NCBI RefSeq assembly: GCF_029407905.1
Contig: NC_073630.1
Location: 39,643,001-39,707,000 of the forward strand
Direction of reading: 5' to 3'
DNA length: 64,000 nucleotides
DNA from: Bubalus kerabau
Lineage: Eukaryota > Chordata > Mammalia > Artiodactyla > Bovidae
Shown here: positions 12,105 through 24,298 of the stretch, piece after piece
How positions within the stretch are numbered: the stretch's first letter is position 1
Layout of the letters: each line of letters begins with the position of its first letter
The notes under the pieces: model-generated
The model's database searches: none
What the model saw: the letters and a program-made list of their open reading frames with translations, nothing else
What the model was told of the DNA's origin: nothing
Translations under genes and position numbers: made by a program

Positions 12105-13087
12105 TAATAAAGCTTATGTTGAAAACGTCCTGGATACCATGTATCACATATCTTGCTAAGTTTGTTCATTAATTATAAATAAAGAAGGGAACTAGATCTG
12201 ATTTTAAAATCACTAGTTTGCACATCGGCATACTGCTTAGATAATTCCACCCAATACACAGAATGTTTCTTCAAAACAGCAACTCTCAGAAGAAATCTGC
12301 AGTGGTGTTCACTTATTTAGGCAAGGAGGCGGATCCTGCCTTTTCCATTTCTTTATCCCATGATGAGATGTCTCATGAAGGAAGTACTCTTGATGCAGCA
12401 GGTCATGCTTTGCCAGAACAAAAAGAATAAATATTTCTACGGCTTCTTCCTTATAAACATGTGTCGAACCCGTTACACGTCCTTTACAGCTTGAAAGCGA
12501 AAAAGCTCAGCGTTGGAAGTCTGCCTTATTTCTCAGCACTTCCAGCTTTCAGAACAAAACCACAAAGATTCTTCTTGTTTTTATAAATTTCCTTAAAGAT
12601 AACATTTCTAGAAAAGCTTGACAATACAGGGTTTGGCACATCAACTAAGTTTTTCTTTAAAGAAACAGATGTAAATAAAGCAGACTTCTGCTTAATGGAG
12701 ACTTGAAGAGCAGGAAGAAGGTGGCAATGAGGTGAGGTCATAAGGCCATTTTCTGCCATTTTCTTAGAGAAGAAAAGAGAGAGAGAGAAGAGATCTACAG
12801 TCTGTCCCTAACCAGATGTCCAATGTGGAAGCTAATCTGCTGAGGTTTCAGAAAGGAGTTTTGAGACCTCAGAGCAGGAAAAAAACAGATGGTATGATAC
12901 ATAAAAGAATCAGGGAAAGGATACAAAATACATTCAGAATCACTAGGCACTGTCCTCTCCCACCTCTTGCTTCAAGGAAGCCAGGAGATGGATTGAATTT
13001 TCCTGTTTCTGGTCTCTCCTGGTCTGTAGCATGGGTATGGCTTTGGTGTCCGATTGGTCAGGTTGTGAGAAGGATTCAATGAAGAAA

Positions 13088-13277
13088 AAGTGAAAGTGTT
13101 AGTCTCTCAGTTGTGTCTGACTCTGCCATCCCATGGACTGTAGTCCACCAGGCTCCTCCGTCCAAGGAATCCTCCAGCAAGAATACTTCTCCAGGAGATC
13201 TTCCCGACCCAGGGATCGAACCCAGGTGTTCTGCACTGCAGCCAGATTCTTCACCATCTGAGCCACCAGGGAAGCCC
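13088..13277 (-). repeat. Bov-tA SINE
   Basis: On the minus strand the head is gggcttccctggtggctcag and the tail is ctgagagactaacactttc. The element is full length. Confidence 0.9.
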
Positions 13278-13653
13278 CATACAATTAGGAGGCCTTGTGC
13301 AATGTAGAGTATTAAGCCTGGCATAAAATTATTGGATAAAAAGTATCTAACTGTTGTTGTTATATCTGTACAGAACAACCTTTCCTCTCTTAAAACCACT
13401 CATCTCAAGAGTGTGTGTATATTTAATAGGAGGGTTAGAGTTTGATAAGTTTGAGATAGGCTTGAGTTTCTAAAGGCATTTATTCATAAATATTTAAATT
13501 AGCTAATTTGTTACTATGAAATGGTATTGTAAAAATGATTTAGAAGACAGGGAATCCACCTTTCAGGAGATTTTGATACCATCTGATGGTTAAAAAAGTT
13601 GAGAGGCACACTAGATTTTTAAATTGTTCTATGAGTTTGATTTGCATACACAT

Positions 13654-13858
13654 GTGCTTTGCTTAGTCACTCATTTCCGACGCTATGCAACCCCACAGTC
13701 TGTAGTCTTCCAGGCTCCTCTGTCCATGGGGGTTCTCCAGGCAAGAATGCTGGAGTGGGTCACCATGCCCTCCTCAAGAGGATCTTCCCAACCCAGGGAT
13801 CAAATCCATGCCTCCTGCATTGCAGGACTCTTTACTATCTGAGCCACCAGGGAAGTCC
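13654..13858 (-). repeat. Bov-tA SINE
   Basis: On the minus strand the head is ggacttccctggtggctcag and is followed by the Bov-A body. The element is nearly full length. Confidence 0.9.
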
Positions 13859-14027
13859 TTGCAGACACTCAAGGAATGCATACTATATATGCATTCAAAC
13901 ACAGACCCATACAACACTTTCTCATCTACACTGTTTGAAAGGCATAAAGTGATGGATGTGTGTTGTCTTCAACTAGAAATAATAAGAAATAATCTGAGGG
14001 GAACAAAAGGGAAGCAAATGAAAATAT

Positions 14028-14115
14028 GACAGACGTACACTTATAGCTGATTCACGCTGTACAGCAGAAACTAACACAACACTGTAAAGCAGTTATACTC
14101 CAATTAAAAAAAAAG
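14028..14115 (+). repeat. L1 3' end fragment
   Basis: The phrases tacagcagaaactaacacaa and ctgtaaagcagttatactcc, followed by an A tract, are the ruminant L1 3' end. Only the last ~90 bp are present. Confidence 0.8.
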
Positions 14116-15967
14116 GTACGGTCGATGAGTGCAGAATCAGAAGTGAAAGACAACAAAAATGTAATGATAAGGTAGCTTTTTTCCAGGTCAAAAACCCAGT
14201 CATCAGTCATTCTCTGGGCGCTGCTGAGTTCTACGGCCTCCACCTCAGAGATGAGGAGCTGCTTTCAAGAGTTACACCAGGGTTGAAGCCTGCAACATAC
14301 ATAAACTCCAGCCAAGTGTACTTCTCTCATTCCTTTATCATTTTCAAAGAGTTCAAAGTCTATCATGAATTCGCTGAGACACTTTAGGAAAAGGGTCTTT
14401 GCTAGACAAAGCAGAGGTAATGGAAATTAACCTTATTTTTCCTGATGTGATTTACTCAAAGGCAAGCCCAACCAAAAATTACTGTGAAATTGTCGGCAGC
14501 TACCATCTAAGCATTCCAGTCCGGGCAGATTCAAACTTGCAGAACTGAAAATGAATGTCTCGTCACAAACTGGAATTGAGTAATGATTGTATCGAGGCTG
14601 TGAAACACGCGTGCATTTTTTTTTTCAATTTTCACTCTTTTGGAAACTGAATGATGGATAGGTAAGAGAAGGACTGCAGACAACTGAGGTGACGGTAAAG
14701 AATGTTAAAAGCTTTTAGACTGTTTACATTTTCTCTCTGGGCACCGGCACAAGGGTTTCCACATCACACTGTCTTGCTTCATGTCTCTCAGGCTGTGCTG
14801 AAAGCCATCAGGGACTTTCTTTGCTTTCTCCAGATGTCTGCTTATCTGCTCTACAGTAGCATGCATGAGCTCATAAACAGCTAATCTCACTTGTATTCTC
14901 AGTTCAACTTTAGTGTATACAGCTTAAAAAAATATCAAATTACTTTCCAAAAAGTCCTAAGTTTCTTTTTTCTTCTTCTTAATAAGGACATTATATTACA
15001 CTTACCTCAGAAATATTTTCAGATTTGCAATTTTGTTTATATGTGTGTTTTTTACTCTTTTGGCCTCTAGTATATTCCTGCCTGCTCTTTCTTTTCTGTT
15101 CTTTTCTTAAATGGAAAAAAGTGAAGGGATGGGGAGCCTCACTCGAAAACCCTCATTTGGCTCTTCTTGGCTCTGGTCCTGTGTGGCCTGAGTTTATATA
15201 ACACGAAACTGATGGTGATGCTGGGGAAAGAAAGACAGAGGAGAATAGTATCTGAACCCCTAGTTTGTCGTTTTGATCTACCAGGGTTATGCCAAATGCT
15301 TTATTGGTACTAATTTTAACTAAGATCCTTTAGTTGAATAAAAGGTATCTCCTTTGTATGCATATATAACACCACAGTCCATTTGGACCACAAGAAAGAA
15401 TATAATTCATGGGGAAGTGAGGTTCAGCGTTAAAAGTTTTGAATACTATTCCATGTAAAAGGAGTAGACAACAAAATGTGTTGATCAAAAACTCCTTGGC
15501 ACTGCTAGTACAACTTTTAAAGTTTTCCTATATTTATATATCATCAGTTTCCAAGCGTTCCTGCCATTCCCTCTAACATCTGTACGTTCAGTGCCGGGTG
15601 TGCGGTGTGCCTTGATGGGGTATACAGGCCAATGTTATTAAACACATAAACGTGTAATTAAAAGAGCAATGCAGAAGCAGAAAGACTACTTGGGAAATCA
15701 TCATTAATAAAAGCAACATTAAAGTATTCACAGATTGTAACCTAAAACGACAACAACAAAAATAAATGCTCAAAGAAATGAAGCACGACCGAGAAAGATC
15801 CAACATGAAGAATTTTGATTAAGTTTATGGCCTAGGTACTTTTGTTTTGGCATCTCTATAACCAAAGTCTGAATACACAAGTCTTTCCATACAGACTCTT
15901 TGTTTTAGCAAAGTGATAAATAACAGAAGGTAGCTATTATAGCTGCCTAAACCTTTAAGCTGCCTAT

Positions 15968-16316
15968 GAAAAAGTGAAAGTCACTCAGTCGTGTCTGACT
16001 CCTTGCGACCCCGTGAACTATACATATACAGTCCATGGAATTCTCCAGGCCAGTATACTGGAATGGGTTGCCATGCTGTCCTCCAGGGGATCTTCCCGAC
16101 CCAGGGATCGAATCCAGGTATCTTGCATTGCAGGCAGATTCTTTACCAGCTGAGCCACCAGAGAAGCCCTTGCTGCTGCTGCTGCTGCTAAGTCTCTTCA
16201 GTCGTGTCCGACTCTGTGCGACCCCGCAGACGGCAGCCCACCAGCCTCGCCCCTCCCTGGGGTTCTCCAGGCAAGAACACTGGAGTGGGTTGCCGTTGCC
16301 TTCTCCAGAGAAGCCC
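15968..16316 (-). repeat. Bov-tA SINE interrupted by a Bov-A insertion
   Basis: A minus-strand Bov-tA is flanked by the 13-bp direct repeat ttaagctgcctat at 15955-15967 and 16317-16329. Near its head it is interrupted by a second SINE at 16172-16304. Two independent retropositions are recorded with both duplications intact. Confidence 0.93.
16172..16304 (-). repeat. Bov-A monomer nested in Bov-tA
   Basis: The element starts with (TGC)6 on the plus strand, the (GCA)n tail of a minus-strand BOV-A2-type element, followed by one monomer. It is flanked by the 14-bp repeat ccagagaagccctt at 16158-16171 and 16305-16318. Confidence 0.93.
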
Positions 16317-16403
16317 TTAAGCTGCCTATAACTATACCTATAAACTAATTACACCAAACCTGGAAATCTGAAGAAAATACGAAGGTGTTCTTATACCACA
16401 GGT

Positions 16404-16418
16404 CCACTAGGTGGCACT
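16404..16418 (+). promoter_or_regulatory. CTCF-like binding motif
   Basis: The 15-mer CCACTAGGTGGCACT fits every position of the CTCF core pattern CCASYAGRKGGCRSY. It sits in the large intron, outside any SINE I can recognise. Occupancy cannot be judged from sequence. Confidence 0.6.
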
Positions 16419-17505
16419 GTACAACTAAAAATTAAAACTATTTCCTCAGGTAATAAAATACTCAAGATAATTATGCTATATACATTTTATGTAGCTATCA
16501 CCATAATTAACTGAATTCATGTCAGTTGTTACCATCACAAAATTAAGAAACCTGTATTCTTGTTGAGAGAGTCTTTGATAATTGGTAAAAAATATTCTGG
16601 TAAAAACAAAATGTGTTTAAAGATGAAATACAGGCTATTTTAAGCATGAATTACATAGAAATTACAGACTGTGCCAAATATACTGAAGATAATAGTTGAG
16701 AAAAATCTTTTTTAAAGGTTTCTAATCCTCTCCCAACTTCCATGACTACATGTAGGAAAACGGGGGCCCTGCAGGGACTGGTGGCCCCGGGCATGCAGGA
16801 TGCTGCTGCCCCGGGGGGGGGCGAGGAAGCCCACGCTCCCGCCGCCCTGCCGGCACCCACCCCACTCCTCACACTTGCTCACACTCACGGTACAAAGCAG
16901 CAAGGTAAAGACAGTGAGGTGTGAGGCACGGCGCTCAGCAGCACCTGTGACGGAAGGCTGACCTTCCTGCTGCTGGAACATCCAACCACCGGCAGTGGAG
17001 TGGATGGGGGAAGGCACAGCGTGGACAGAGCAGCCAAATAGGGAGATCCAGGAGCGTGCTGGTGTAGGGAGGCTTCCTGCCCGTCTCCCGGACGCTCCTG
17101 GGCGAAGACAGCCCCTCTGCCTTCCAGCTAGGTTCTAACACAGGCCATACGCATAACACACAAGCTCACTCTTAACCACCACTTTCCCCCATCTTCCAAT
17201 GCTTGTTTACTGATTCTGGAAAAAAATACACATTTTGCATTTTCAATATATACTTCTCTTCCTTTTTTTCTCTCCTATTTTCTTCATGAGAAGTCTCCAG
17301 GAGAGCAGTCAGTATCCTGGGACTACACAGTTGTCCCCACACAAAGAATACTCAACTTTACTAAGTGCCTGAAGGAAATAGCTCGGCTAAATAACTACTA
17401 GTAATGGGAGAGACAGTTTTGCCTACAGTGGCTCCTCAATCAAAATGCAGCATGGTCCTCCAGCTTGATATGGGATCATATTCAATATCAGACTATATTT
17501 CCTAG

Positions 17506-17782
17506 TGCTGCTGCTGCTGCTAAGTCGCGTCAGTCGTGTCCGACTCTGTGCGACCCCATAGACGGCAGCCCATCAGGCTCCCTCATCCCTGGGATTCTCC
17601 AGGCAAGTACACTGGAGTGGGTTGCCATTTCCTTCTCCAATGCATGAAAGTGAAAAGTGAAAGTGAAGTAGCTCAGTCGTGTCCGACTCTTCACGACCCC
17701 ATGGACTGCAGCCTACCAGGCTCCTCCGCCCATTGGATTTTCCAGGCAAGAGTACTGGAGTGGGGTGCCATTGCCTTTTCCA
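17506..17782 (-). repeat. BOV-A2 SINE
   Basis: Two Bov-A monomers are joined by the linker atgaaagtgaaaagtgaaag, with a (GCA)n tail in element orientation. The flanks atttcctagt (17496-17505) and attccctagt (17783-17792) form the target-site duplication with one mismatch. Confidence 0.92.
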
Positions 17783-18410
17783 ATTCCCTAGTAAATTACT
17801 GTAAATATATATATCTCTAGCAGCAAAGATGTATTGTATTGTCAAATGTGATCCTGGCACACAGCTACTTCTTTGGGCCTGGAGCGCTGCTTACAGTTTG
17901 GGTCCATCTCAAGACAGTTTCAGTCAGTAATTTGGATTAATCAGGGGATATAAGTGGAAGCATGAAAACGGTATGTGAAAAGATAATCCAGAACTTGTGA
18001 TGAACAACTACCCTTTAAAAATGTTAACCGTTCAGACTATTAAGCATGCTGAAAGACAAGCAGAGTCGGATTCCCAGAGGATTATGCCCAGCAGCTAAAA
18101 TGAAGAGAGTCTATATCAACTGTGCTTATTAAAAATATTTCTATAGGAAAGAGAAATGAGAAGCTTGTGTGTGTTTTCTATTTTCGGCTTCACCACATAC
18201 ACCATTTGGTCAGCCTACACCAACAGAAAAGGTACAGGGCATAGGATGCTTATTGCACACACGTTTTCTCAACAGCAGGGCTATTAAAGAATAGTATTTT
18301 TTGAATGCCTTTTAAAAATTATTCTTCTAAAAAGAAACTGAGCCTAATAATAAAACACTCAATGTATTGAAATAACTATAAGAATATGTTTACACTTTTT
18401 AAAAGTGTTT

Positions 18411-18706
18411 TTCAGTTCAGTTCAGTTCAGTCACTCAGTCATGTCCAACTCTTTGCAACCCCATGAATCGCAGCACTCCAGGCCTCCCTGTCCATCACCA
18501 ATTCCCGGAGTTCACTCAGACTCACGTCAGTGATGCCATCCAGCCATCTCATCCTCCGTCATCCCCTTCTCCTCCTGCCCCCAAGCCCTCCCAGCATCAG
18601 AGTCTTTTCCAATGAGTCAACTCTTCGCATGAGGTGGCCAAAGTATTGGAGTTTCAGCTTTAGCATCATTCCTTCCAAAGAAATTCCAGGGCTGATCTCC
18701 TTTTAG
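18411..18706 (-). repeat. BovB 3' fragment
   Basis: It starts with the (TTCAG)n terminal repeat and continues cactcagtcatgtccaactc and ccatctcatcctccgtcatc, the antisense BovB 3' end. It stops near ctgatctccttttag. Confidence 0.88.
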
Positions 18707-18825
18707 TTGGCCCTAAAACTTTGTGTTTTCGTATTTCTGGAAAATTAACCTCTTGCTAGTTTGTGGTACTCGAGAGATTATTTTCAATTTTTTTCCTCTT
18801 CAATAATGCTACTGAGCAGTCATTT

Positions 18826-19012
18826 ATTGGGAAAGATTGAAGGTAAGAAGAGAAGGGGATTACAGAGAATAAGATGGTTGGATGGCATCTCCAACTCAAT
18901 GGACATGAGCAAACTCCGGGAGATGGTGAAGGACAAGGAAGCCTGGCATGCTGCAGTCCATGGGGTCACAAAGAGTCTGACACGACTAAGCAAATGAACA
19001 ACAATAACAACA
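18826..19012 (+). repeat. BovB 3' fragment
   Basis: The sequence gggaaagattgaaggtaaga through gacacgactaagcaaatgaa is the terminal ~190 bp of BovB. It lies 120 bp from an opposite-orientation BovB fragment (18411-18706), giving a small inverted pair. Confidence 0.87.
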
Positions 19013-21240
19013 ATATAATATTGTATATAATGTTATATAACATTTACTCTTGTTATAACTATATCGAGAACTTATATTGGATTTTAACATGTCTTTAATT
19101 TGGAAACTGGTCTTTTTTGGTTTGGAAGGGGGTTGTTTTTTGTGTCTATCCAGCATTGACAAATCCTGATTCAAATTTATAATATATGTAAGATCATAAC
19201 TATCATCTGTATGATTTGTGGTTTAAAATGCTTTCATGTGTATAAAGATCTCGGGATGCTGAGATGTTAACAACCATGGGTGTGGGAATTATCATCCCGT
19301 TGTTGAGAAGGGAATGGACATCGGTGAGGAACAGGGATTCATTCGCCCAATAAACTGCAGAGCAGGAGCTTGAATTCCCGTTCATTTCCTGTGCTATGCA
19401 TTCAGAAACTGCCTGCAGAGTGCTTTGGTAGAGAAGCACACTGATTCAGAGAAAGCTGCCATCACCCACGGTCCACCACCAAGCCCTCAGTGGTCCCTGG
19501 GACCCTTGAAGTGTCTCCTCTCGCTCTCTCTCTACAGGAGCTATTTTATGTCTTTTCGGTTTCACTGAATCCTTCAAATAAGCTCTCCTCCCACCTCCCT
19601 CAGCAGATAGCTTCCCCTCCTCGCTCACAAAGGAAAACAATACCTCAGATAGGAACACCCATGAACGTACCAGCACCTACTTAACGTTTCCTTTTCTCCC
19701 TCCTGCTACAATGAAAAGAGCGTCCATCTCTCCTCCTGACATGTTCCCAGGGCCTTTATCTAAACCGGGACCAGGTCCCAACCAGCCCCTCAGCACTGGC
19801 TCAGGCATTTCAGCTGTGCGTTGCCACTGGGCCTTGCTCCTGACAGCACCCTTCACAGTGCTTTACTTCCGAGCATCACTACCAAATTCTCAGACCCGTG
19901 CCTTACAGGCCTAACACCTTTTGTTTGTTTGTTTAATTGGTGTTTCTCCTACAGAGCAATTCCTGAGAGAATGGGCAGTCGACGGCTTTTGAATGAACAA
20001 ACAAAATATCTACCAGGTACCCGCAAATATGCTGTCCCAAGCCCAGGGCAGTTCATGATAGATGGTAAACCAAAGGCAGAAATAAAAGAAGAAACTGCTC
20101 CTTGGGGGAGGGGGGCGGGTAAAGGATTCTTTCACGGTGGGGAGTTACGAGGAGCTGCATTTCCACTGACGACAGAACAGAGAGCGCGGCATGGCTCAGG
20201 AAGAAAAGCCTGAGCTGGGGGAAGGTGGTGGCCCGCAGGCAGGAGCCAGGCTGAGCTGAGAAGAAGGAAGATGAACAGGAGGGCTGGAGGGATTCTGGGG
20301 AGGATGCTCAAAGCCAGACAGAGCAGCATATCCTGACTGCTCAGGCTTCACTCTCCTCCCCCGCCTCCACTACATTCCTCTCCTCTCTCATCTCAAACCA
20401 GTCAGGATCTCACCTTTCACAAAACTAAAACAATGGAATGGGAAGAATGACTGGTACTGGTTCCCAAACCTGCTGATTAGTAAATTCGTTAGAATTACCA
20501 TGAGGAACTTTTAGAATTTCTGTTTGTTTCATCATCGGCTGTATTTTATTCAATCCCTAAAATCTCTTTTAAAAATAAACATCAAAAGATGTTTGAATAT
20601 TACTTCTAAATTTCTAACTAAAAAAAGTCCATTCCTTAACTGCTTAAGTAACCTCAGGTTCACCACTGATTCCTAATGGTGCACGTTTCAGAGTAAATTC
20701 TCAATAAATACTTGTTGAACGGATGACAAGAAAAACAGGGAGGGAAAAAAGGACAAACAGAATGAAAAAGAAAAATGAAGGAAGAAGGAAAATACAGAAG
20801 TCATGCTTGGATATATTTGCCAGTCCTTTCATCACAGAAGGCCAGGTCTGGGTGTGAAAAACCCTAGGATGGTAAGTTGATCCCAAGGTACGCAAAAATA
20901 AGCAGACCAGGAGCCTCTTCTCTTGCAATGGCCAACAGCATCATAAAGCCAACATAGCTGTGACTTTCCTCCCAAGGCCCTCCAATAGCACGAGGCTTTT
21001 CAGGAGGAAGGTCAAGTCAGACCATATGCTGCAGTCTATGGGGCTGCTCCTGGTGACAGGGCGCCCAGGGATGCAAAGGGAAAACAACTGGCAGTGCAGG
21101 TCAGAGAGCACCATCACATCAGTTTCCCTGAATGGAAGTCCTAGTTCATGACAAAATTACAAACCATGAGAAATAACTCTTAGGCAAAAAAAACGGTCTT
21201 TTGGGATTGGATTGTGTTGACGTAGTCTTTCAAGTTATGG

Positions 21241-21518
21241 CTGCTGCTGCTGCTGCTGCTAAGTCGCTTCAGTCGTGTCCAAGTCTGTGCGACCCCATAG
21301 AGGGCAGCCCACCAGGCTCCCCCGTCCCTGGGATTCTCCAGGCAAGAACACTGGAGTGGGTTGCCATTTCCTTCTCCAAGGCATGAAAGTGAAAGTGAAT
21401 GTGAAGTCGCTCAGTCGTGTCCGACTCAGTGACCCCATGGACTGCAGCACACCAGGCTCCTCCGTCCATGGGATTTTCCAGGCCAGAGTACTGGAGCGGG
21501 GTGCCACTGCCTTCTCCG
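21241..21518 (-). repeat. BOV-A2 SINE with target-site duplication
   Basis: This is a full dimeric element with a (CTG)n start on the plus strand. The 12-bp repeat ttcaagttatgg occurs at 21229-21240 and 21519-21530. Confidence 0.95.
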
Positions 21519-21944
21519 TTCAAGTTATGGGTATATTTGCAAAGATCAGTGTTACTGTTCCTACTGGAACACATGTTGAAAACTTGAGGAAGACATTCCA
21601 TCTCAAGGAGCCATGTTATCCAGGGATTCTATAGTTAAAAGACATTTTCCCACATTTCTTTTAAACTTTGACCTATTATAATTTTTCTTTGGTCCCTAAG
21701 GAAGAATCATATTTTGTTGTCTGATCATAGGCCACTGACTGAAGCCATGTTTCATCGCTATAAGAACACAGAGTGGCCCACAGATAATGCAAATATATTG
21801 TAGACTTAAAAATCCTATGAATCAAGCTTGTTTCTTCCATAACAAAATAATTGGCAGGTTTTTGTTTCTCAAAAAAATGTAAAATGCTCCACTTTAAAGA
21901 TGAAAGTGTTAAAGATAATAAGCTCAGAGGCCAACTTCCTTTGT

Positions 21945-22350
21945 CTTTCTGACAGAATTACAAGTTAGCCAAAGTCTTCCCTCCATGTATCTCACTTCTT
22001 TGTGGCTATGGAAACACTTCAAGACAGTCCCCCCTAAGCATGAGCCCAGTCTGTATTCGAATGACACCTTCTCAATCAGGTCTACTGCCCACCCCATGCA
22101 ATCTGAAGCCTGCCCTCTGCCCCTTCCCCAGGCTGCCCCCATCCCCTGACCTGCTCTACTTTTTCCTTCCTCCATCTGTTCAATAATTTTCTTATTACTA
22201 GGTTCGTTGTCTTTCTTCTTTCCATTAAAATGCTAGCTCCATGAGGACAGAGATTTTTTTTGTCTATACTGTTCACTGACATATCCCAGGACCATGAAGA
22301 GTATGTGGCACACAATGGGTAAAGAGTAAACGTTTGCTGAATTAAATCCT
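21945..22350 (+). repeat. L2 3' fragment
   Basis: The order of phrases (cctgctctactttttccttc, aatgctagctccatgaggac, ctgttcactgacatatccca, gtttgctgaattaaatcc) follows the L2 3' end. Confidence 0.65.
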
Positions 22351-22387
22351 TGTTGAATAGGATAGAAAGAAAGAAACCCATGCACAT

Positions 22388-22573
22388 ATGGTGGCTCAGA
22401 TAATTAATGCAGTGCAGACCTGAGTTTGATCTTTGGGTTGGGAAGATCTCCCAGAGAAGGGCATGGCAACCCACTCCAGTATTCTTGCCTGGAGAATTCC
22501 ACAGATGGAAGAGCCTGGTGGGCTACAGTCCATGGGATCGCGAAAGAGTCGGACATGACTGAGCTATTTCAGA
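22388..22573 (+). repeat. Bov-tA SINE
   Basis: The head is diverged (atggtggctcagataattaa) and the body is well preserved (cccactccagtattcttgcc), ending ggacatgactgagc. Confidence 0.87.
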
Positions 22574-22575
22574 CC

Positions 22576-24079
22576 AGACCTAGGGTCAGTTAATCTATGA
22601 CAAAGGAGGCAAGAATCTACAATGGAGAAAAGATAGTCTTTAATAAACAGTTCTGGGAAAGATGGACAGCTACATGGAAAAGAATGAAATTAGAATATCC
22701 TCTAACACCATATACAAAAATGAACTTAAGACAAATTAAAGACCTAAATGTAAGACTGGATACTAAAAATTCCTAGAGGAAAACATAGGCAAAACGCTCT
22801 TTGATATATATCACAGCAATATCTTTTTGGCTCTGTCTCCGATAGGAATGAAAATAAAAACAAAAATAAACAAATGGGACCTAATTAAATGCAAAAGCTT
22901 TTACACAGCAAAGAAAGCCATAGACAAAATGAAGACAACCCACAGAATGGGATAAAATATTTGCAATGATGCAACCAACAAGGGACTGATTTCCGAAATA
23001 TACAAACAGCTCATATAACTCAATGTCAAAAAAAAAAAAAAATACAAAAACAAAAAACAATCAAAAAATGGGCAGAAGATCTAAACAGACATTTCTCCAA
23101 AAGGCACAAGAAAAGATGCTCAACATTGCTAATTATTAGAGAATGCAAATCAAAACTACAATGAGATTTCACCTCACAGGAGTCAGAATGGCCACTATCA
23201 GAAAGTGTACAAATAATAAATGCTGGAGAGGGTGTAAAAAAAAGGAACCCTCCTACCCCGCTGGGAATGCAAATTGAAGAGCGACCATAAAAAACAGTAC
23301 GGAGGATCCTTTAAAAACCAAAAACAGAGTTACCACATGATCTGACCCTGCAGTCCCACTTCTAGGCATACATCTGGACAAAACTCTAATTTGAAAAGAT
23401 ACATGCACCCCAACTTTCATAGCAGCACTATATGCAATAGCCAAGACATGGAAGCAGCCTAAACGTACATCAAAAGATGACTAGATAAAGATGTGGCACA
23501 TGTATACAATGGAATATGAGTTACAAAGAAGAATGAAACAATGCCATTTGCAGCAACATGGATAGATTTAGAGATTAGCATCGGAGAAAGCAATGGCAAC
23601 CCACTCCAGTACTCTTGCCTGGAAAATTCCATGGACGGAAGAGCCTGGTGGGCTACAGTTCATGGGGTCGCTAAGGGTTGGACACGACTGCGCGACTTCA
23701 CTTTCACTTTTCACTTTCATGCATTGGAGAAGGAAATGGCAACCCACTCCAGTGTTCTTGCCTGAAGAATCCCAGGGACAGAGGAGCCTGGTGGGCTGAC
23801 ATCTATGGGGTCGCACAGACTCGGACATGACTGAAGTGACTTAGCAGCAGCAGCAGCAGAGATTAGCATACTAAGGGAAGTAAGCCACAGACAAATATCA
23901 AACTTATGGTTACCAAAGGAGAAAAGTGGAGAAGAGATAAATTAGGAGGTTGGGATTAACATATACATCCTACTATGCATAAAATAGATAACCAATAAGG
24001 ACCTACTGTTTAGCACAGGAAATTATACTATTTTATAATAACCTCTAAAGGAAAAGAATTTGATAAAAATAGATATATG
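22576..24079 (+). repeat. L1 3' half, interrupted by BOV-A2
   Basis: The ORF2 C-terminal and 3' UTR region of L1 is recognised from aatgccatttgcagcaacat, gatgctcaacattgctaatt and related phrases. The frame is broken. It is interrupted by BOV-A2 (23582-23857) and further on by Bov-tA and BovB; its last ~90 bp resume at 26202. Confidence 0.85.
23582..23857 (+). repeat. BOV-A2 SINE with target-site duplication
   Basis: This dimeric element ends in (GCA)n. The 12-bp repeat agagattagcat occurs at 23570-23581 and 23858-23869, within L1 sequence. Confidence 0.95.
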
Positions 24080-24287
24080 GGTGCATGCGTGCTAAGTCAC
24101 TTCAGTCGTGTCTGACTCTCTGAGACCACATGGACTGTAGCCTTCCAGGCTCCTCTGTCCATAGATTCTCCAGGCAAGAATACTGGAGTGGGTTGCCATT
24201 TCCTCCAACTCAGGAATCAAACCTATGTCTCCTGAGGCTCCTGCACTGTAGGCAGATTCTTTACTGCTAAACCACCGGGGAAGCCCA
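24080..24287 (-). repeat. Bov-tA SINE inside L1
   Basis: On the minus strand the head is gggcttccccggtggtttag, with a full Bov-A body. Flanking agatatat-type sequence is consistent with a short target-site duplication. Confidence 0.9.
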
Positions 24288-24298
24288 GATATATATGT

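Noticed and set aside
13260..13277. CCACCAGGGAAGCC in SINE heads as CTCF sites
   Set aside because: The sequence lacks the required GGC in the 3' half of the core, so it is at best a weak partial match shared by all Bov-tA copies.
16651..17159. Overlapping open frames on both strands around 16.7-17.2 kb
   Set aside because: The region is GC-rich, which lowers stop-codon frequency; frames overlap on both strands and none resembles a known protein.
20103..20120. G-rich run cttgggggaggggggcgggt as a G-quadruplex
   Set aside because: It forms only three separable runs of three or more Gs with loops; the fourth run is too far away.
19821..20213. A 130-codon plus-strand open frame outside recognised repeats
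   Set aside because: There is no recognisable domain or known protein, no splice or promoter context, and it lies antisense in an intron. It is compatible with chance.
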